Shown: positions 58,963-64,000 of the stretch, piece by piece
How positions within the stretch are numbered: the stretch's first letter is position 1
How the letters are laid out: each line of letters starts with the position of its first letter
Assembly (NCBI RefSeq): GCF_963666675.1
Contig: NZ_OY762929.1
Coordinates: forward strand, 1,922,001-1,986,000
DNA length: 64,000 nucleotides
Direction: 5' to 3'
Source: an uncultured Desulfobacter sp.
GTDB taxonomy: Bacteria; Desulfobacterota; Desulfobacteria; Desulfobacterales; Desulfobacteraceae
Position numbers and translations under genes: made by a program
Notes under the pieces: generated by a model
Told to the model about the DNA's origin: nothing
Seen by the model: only the letters and a program-made list of their open reading frames with translations
Databases searched by the model: none

Positions 58963-61900
58963 GGCCAAAGCAGCATTTGCGTATATCTTGAAGACCGGGC
59001 AGGGAACGTAAGCCCAGACGTATGGGTGGATATGCTGGTGGACAGCGTGGCCCCTGAAATTTTGAGTATCTCCCCGGAAGACGGGACCTATACCAATACC
59101 CAGCCCGATACCATTGACGTTATTTACCAGGAACGCACAACCAGCCTTGATATGGACAATTGCATCTTTTCCTTGAAGGATATGGCCATGTCAGAAGTCA
59201 CCGGCGACTGGGCAGACACAGGCATACAGTCCGGTTCCGGCACCCTTTCCTTTACCCCGGCGGCTGATCTGGAACAAGGCACATACCAGTTGGAGCTGCG
59301 CCTTCAGGACACCCTGGGCAACCAGGGCACAGCCCTTTTGGCCTATTTTACCATTGACACCACCCCGCCGGACGCCCCGGAAATTGACGCGGTTGTGAGC
59401 CCCACAGATGCCATGACCCAGGAGATAACCGGCACCAAGGAAGCCTATGCCGCACTGATCGTTGGCGGAGAAACAGTAAGTGATTATACCGCCCAGGCCA
59501 CCTGGGCTCATACCGTTACCCTGGCATCGGGGCAAAACTCATTTGAATTTGCCCTTCAGGACCGGGCCGGCAATCTTTCCGATGCCGCCACCACAGAGAT
59601 CTTTTTTGACAACACCCCGCCCCCTGCCGTGGACAGCCTGGTCCTGGATCCGGACGGGGACGGCAGGACCGTATCCCTGGACTGGAGCGGGTATGACGAA
59701 AGCCTGCAAGGGGATGTTGCTGGCTATAGGATCTATGTGCAAAATACCGTATTCACATCCGTTGCCGGTCTGACCGCCGCAAAAACAATTGATGCCGGTA
59801 CATTTAAAACAACAATTTCGGGCCTTGACCGCAACACCCAATACTGGTTTGCTGTGGTTGCCTATGACCTGGCCGGCAATGCCCTGAATACGGCCGCGCC
59901 TGCCATCACCACGCCTGTGGATATTATTGCCCCGGAAAATCCAACCGGCCTTTCAATCCAAAGTTTTGAAAACAGCCTGGCCTTAAACTTTACCCCGTCC
60001 GCCAACAGCCAGGGAGACCTGGCAGGATACAGGGTTTACCTGAACGACAACACCCAGCCCACGATCCTTGGGGCTGATGCCACCGGGTTTGAACAGACCG
60101 GGCTCAACCCGGCAACCCAATACACCTTTAAGGTAACTTCCGTGGACGAAGCGGGTAATGAAAGCACAGGTAAAACCATTTTGGGCTATACCTTCCTCAA
60201 CAACCCAGAAGGCCTTGCAGCCACCCCGTTCAGCGGTTTTGTCAGCCTTTCATGGCAGGCTTCCCAGCCGTCCGAATACCTGCGCCATTACAAAATTTAC
60301 AAAGATACCGCACCGTTTACCGATGTATCCGGCATGTCACCTGTAAGAACCACCACAGTCCTGTCCGCCAACCTGACCGGTCTTGGCAACAATACCACCT
60401 ATTACTTTGCTGTAACATCCGTGAACCTGTCCGGGGGCGAGCAGACCGTTGTAACCCCGGTTTCCGCCACCCCCACCAACGATACCCAGGGACCGTCCCT
60501 TTCTACCATCCTCTTTTCAGGAAGCACTTTGACCGACGGCATGTCATTGTCCGACTCAGGGTTTGTCTCAGTCGACATGGCAGATGAAGCCGGCATCAGC
60601 TATGTATCATTCAGTTTTAACGGCCGGCTGGTACGAAAGGATTATTCAAGTCCGTATTCCGCTTATATTGACCTCCATGATCTGTCCGACGGCAGTTACA
60701 CATTGGTTGTGTCAGCGACAGATACCCTGGGCAACACCAGTACCTATACCTATACCCTGGTGGTGGGCCTGGCAGCCCCATCCACCCCTGTGATCACATC
60801 ACCTGCCAATAACGCCCTGACCAATAAACCTGTGGCCACCATTTCAGGTACTTGTGACAAACATGTTGACATCACCTTGTATCTTAATGGAGAAGTCATT
60901 GATCCCCCCACCACCGTTGGCGCATTGGGCATGTTTGATATTGCCCTGACCCTGAATGAAGGGGAGAACCATATCCACGCCACAGCAGCCAACCGTTCCG
61001 GTACAAGTGCTGCATCTTCAACCATCCTGGTGACACTGGATACCAGCATCCCGGACAGCCCAAGATCCCTGACCGGCCAGCCCAAACCCGACGGGGAAAT
61101 CTCTTTGCTGTGGCAGCGGCCGTTAAATAAAATCGTCAAAGGCTTTAACATTTACCGCCGGACAGCGGATTTCACTTCTAAAGACGATGCCGTAAAGGTC
61201 AATACAGCCCTTGTCACCACCACGGGATTTACAGATCTGCCCGACACCGAAGGCACCTGGACCTACCGGGTTCTGGCCGTGGACGAATCGGGCAATGAGA
61301 GCGCGTTGTCAGATCCGGTATCTGTGGTATCGGACAGTACCGGCCCCAAAGCCCAAAGCATTGTTTACACCTCCCGGGGCATCACTGACCCTGAAACAGG
61401 CTGCTTTGCCCCGGCCGTGGTGGATCTGGTACTGACAGTGGATGAACCCTTGGTCACCACTCCCTTTTTAACCATTACCCCAAGCGGCGGCATCCCTGTC
61501 TCCGTTACCCTGGAGAAAAAGTCAGGACAGGATGCCGGCCTGGTTTATGAGGGCAGCTTCACCATTACGGACACCCTGCTGTCAGGCACGGCCTATGCCG
61601 TGTTCTCCGCCCGGGATATGGCCGGTAACAGGGGGACTGAAATTGTATCCGGTGCCCAGATCCTCATTGACACCCAGGGACCTGTGGCAAGCCGCGTGGA
61701 GATCTCTCCGGTCTCCCCGGTAAAGAATAATTATGACACCCCTGTGGAAATGACCTTTACCCTGGGTCTGACCGAAGCGGTTAAAGAGGGGACAACCCCG
61801 TCCATACGCTTAAAATTTGAAACCTTAAGCCAAACCCTGGAGGCATCGGATATTATCCCCGCAGCCCCGGTGGATGGCGAAGCCCAAGCCTGGCAAACCA

Positions 61901-64000
61901 CCATCACCCTGCCCAGGGAAGCCGGACAGTCCGAAGCGGAAACCGTCACCGTCCTTTATACCGGCCAGGACAAACTGGACAACATCAGTACATCCATCAA
62001 CGCCGCCAACCAGTTCCAGGTCTACCAGGGCGGGCTGCCGCCCCTGGATCCGCCGGGCTCCCTTTCCGGCAAAGCCGCAGCCGGCGGTGTTGTCACCCTG
62101 ACCTGGGATGCCGTGGACGGTGCCGCAGGGTACCAGGTTTATAGCCAGGCACCCGGGGAAACCGAACTGACGCTCCTGGACACCATCGGTGTGCTGGAAA
62201 CCTACACCCACCAGACCGGCCGGGACGCTACATACACCTATGCGGTTGCCACCATCAGGGAGGAAAACCAGGAGGAGTCCGTATCCGGTTTAAGCAACAG
62301 CATTACGGTTACCGCCGATGCCACAGCCCCCAATCCCCCGCGCAACCTGGCACTTGAGCTGACATCCAAGGGGATTAAGCTGACCTGGGAAGAACCTGCC
62401 TATACCGAACCTGTCACCTACGCCATCTACCGGTCCGACCAGACCCGGATCCTGTCCGTGGAAGGCATGACGCCCCTGGCCACAGGTATTAACCAAACCA
62501 TGGTCATTGACCCCACGCCATCTCCCACAGACCATTGCTATGTGGTCACGGCCATGGATAAGACAGGCAATGAATCAGAACCGTCAAATTCCCAACAACT
62601 GATTGATCTGTTGCCTGTATCAACTATTTCCGTGTCCCAGACTGATACGGATTCACCTGTTTTGACCTGGACCCATGCAGACACCTCGGGAAAGATCCAG
62701 GGGTATTTCCTCTTTCTTGGTGAAGACCGGAACGGCTACCAGGTTAACACCGTACCCATGGCAAACCAGACATTTACGGATTACGGGTACACCTTTGAAA
62801 ACCTCGCCTACTTTGTCATTGCCGTGGATACTGATGATGTTCAGAGCATAGGACGATCCATCACCCTGCCCAAGGTCTCCCTTTCTTTGGCAGAAGATAC
62901 GGTTATCAAACGCAATACCATGAATGCAGTCTCCTTTACCGTAGACAACCAGTCAGGCACAGCCCTGGCCAATATGATTGTAAAGGCCAAGCTTGGCGGC
63001 CGCACACACCAGTCCGAATCCTTTTCCCTGGCTGCCGGAGAATCCAAAGCCATTGAAGTCATTATCGGCGGATATGAAGAACTGCTGGACGTGGAAACGC
63101 TTACCGCCTCCCTTGTGATTACTCCCAACACCGGAGAAACCGTTACCATCACAAGAACCCTCCAGGCAGAGGTGTCAGACAGCCTGATGCCCCTTCAGAT
63201 CAAAAACGAAGAATTCATCCGGGGCGGGGTCGGCAAGGTGTGGTTCACCCTGTCCAACACCGGCGCGGCCCAAGCTGAGATCGTAACGGCAGAAAGCAGC
63301 AACACCAAGCCTTCTGCCGACATCAAGTACTATCTCATGGATGAAGACGACAATGTCCTGTACGCAAAATCCTTTAAACAGAGTCTGGGGGACCATATCG
63401 TCACCCTCTCCAACGGCCGCACCGTGGCCCGGATACCTGCCGGCCAGATGTTCACCTCATATCCCATGGACCTTTTCGTCCCGGCCAATGCCCCGGATAC
63501 CGTATATGTCCGCCTGGGAATTGACCATATATACAACAGCCTGGGCCAGGAGAGCCAGGTCACCATGGCCGGCACCAAAACCCGTAAAGAGATCAGCCTC
63601 AAAGACACCTCCTATTACGGCCAGATCCTCTCCATGGCCCCGGAGGTCTCCAAAGGGGACCAGGATATTGTCATCACCGGCCGGGCCATTGACAGAGCCA
63701 CGGAAGACCCCCTGGCAGACGCTGCGTTGAACCTCTTTATCACAGTGAACGGATTTGAGCGCAAAATTTCCGTCATGACCGGGGACGACGGCACATTTAC
63801 CCATACCTTTGAACCCCTTGAAAACGAAGCCGGCATATTCTACGTCAATGCGGTCCATCCCGACCTTCTGGACCGGCCGGACCAGGGCAGCTTTATCATC
63901 AACCGGGTCCAGGTCACCCCGTCCAAGATCCAGGCCTCCATCCCAAAAAATTATGAGCAGAAGATCAGCCTGAAGGTTACCGCAGAAAACGGCACGGACC
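58963..64000 (+). CDS. Giant beta-helix/FN3 surface protein, 3' segment (runs off window)
   Basis: The frame of the middle segment continues without a stop from 58963 to the window edge (about 1679 codons), beginning GQSSICVYLEDRAGNVSPDV. It is a chain of FN3 domains (YRIYVQNTVFTSVAGLT; YRVYLNDNTQPT; YKIYKDTAPFTD; FNIYRRTADFTSKDD; YQVYSQAPGETE; YAIYRSDQTRI), Ig-like domains and, near the end, a CARDB-like or carboxypeptidase-regulatory-like region (PLADAALNLFITVNGFERK). No independent ribosome site or signal peptide follows the TAG, so this was read as one gene with the upstream part. The C-terminal anchor lies outside the window. Confidence 0.78.

Noticed and set aside
1..64000. CRISPR arrays, tRNA or rRNA genes
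   Set aside because: No regularly spaced short repeats and no cloverleaf or rRNA-like segments were noticed on reading either strand. This was a visual scan; a covariance-model search would be decisive.

Overview
The window looks like a chromosomal segment of an anaerobic, probably marine sulfate-reducing bacterium of the Desulfobacteraceae (Desulfobacter/Desulfobacula type). This is inferred from gene content: a succinyl-CoA:acetate CoA-transferase family enzyme, an NfnAB-type bifurcating transhydrogenase, a GTP-type PEP carboxykinase, LutABC lactate oxidation genes beside a TRAP transporter, a periplasmic c3-like octaheme cytochrome and several Na+- or TRAP-type uptake systems. No sulfate-reduction gene, rRNA or tRNA lies in the window, so the placement is provisional.

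Layout. 1-4.9 kb: signalling genes (a response regulator-GAF-GGDEF-EAL protein cut by the window edge, an HDOD protein, a second response regulator, a PAS histidine kinase). 5.3-10 kb: the CoA-transferase, then a convergent sucrose unit (fructokinase and a fused sucrose-phosphate synthase/phosphatase). 10.4-16.6 kb: CoA-disulfide-reductase/rhodanese fusion, DUF309, class I amidotransferase, octaheme cytochrome, thymidylate kinase, DUF3842, CooT-like protein. 16.7-23.2 kb: nfnB-nfnA, pckG, a PHP phosphoesterase and a flavin-binding protein. 23.3-27.4 kb: class III aminotransferase, a small ferritin-like protein and a methylmalonate-semialdehyde dehydrogenase, divergent from an Lrp/AsnC regulator. 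27.5-33.5 kb: a NapH-like Fe-S membrane protein with a Tat-exported binding protein, a sodium:solute symporter flanked by small membrane proteins, and a secreted protein of unknown role. 33-43.3 kb: two divergent TRAP systems, the second followed by lutABC. 43.4-46.5 kb: an IS630-like element split by an IS66-type element. 46.7 kb to the end: a co-directional set of secreted or surface proteins (transglutaminase-like, a 1902-residue multidomain protein, a cysteine-less rhodanese-like protein, and a giant beta-helix/FN3 gene).

Notable points. The giant last gene is broken by one frameshift and one in-frame TAG and runs off the window. It carries two nearly identical 645-bp tandem units. The nested IS insertion can be resolved to the base, with an 8-bp target duplication and exact reconstruction of the interrupted transposase frame. 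Two dispersed intergenic repeat families of about 100-110 bp (three copies each) lie next to gene 3' ends, and several other large imperfect palindromes occupy intergenic space. Both genes that run off the window edges (1-1646 minus, and 54278 to the end) were read directly from the sequence. Several starts were moved to better ribosome binding sites, as explained in the entries.
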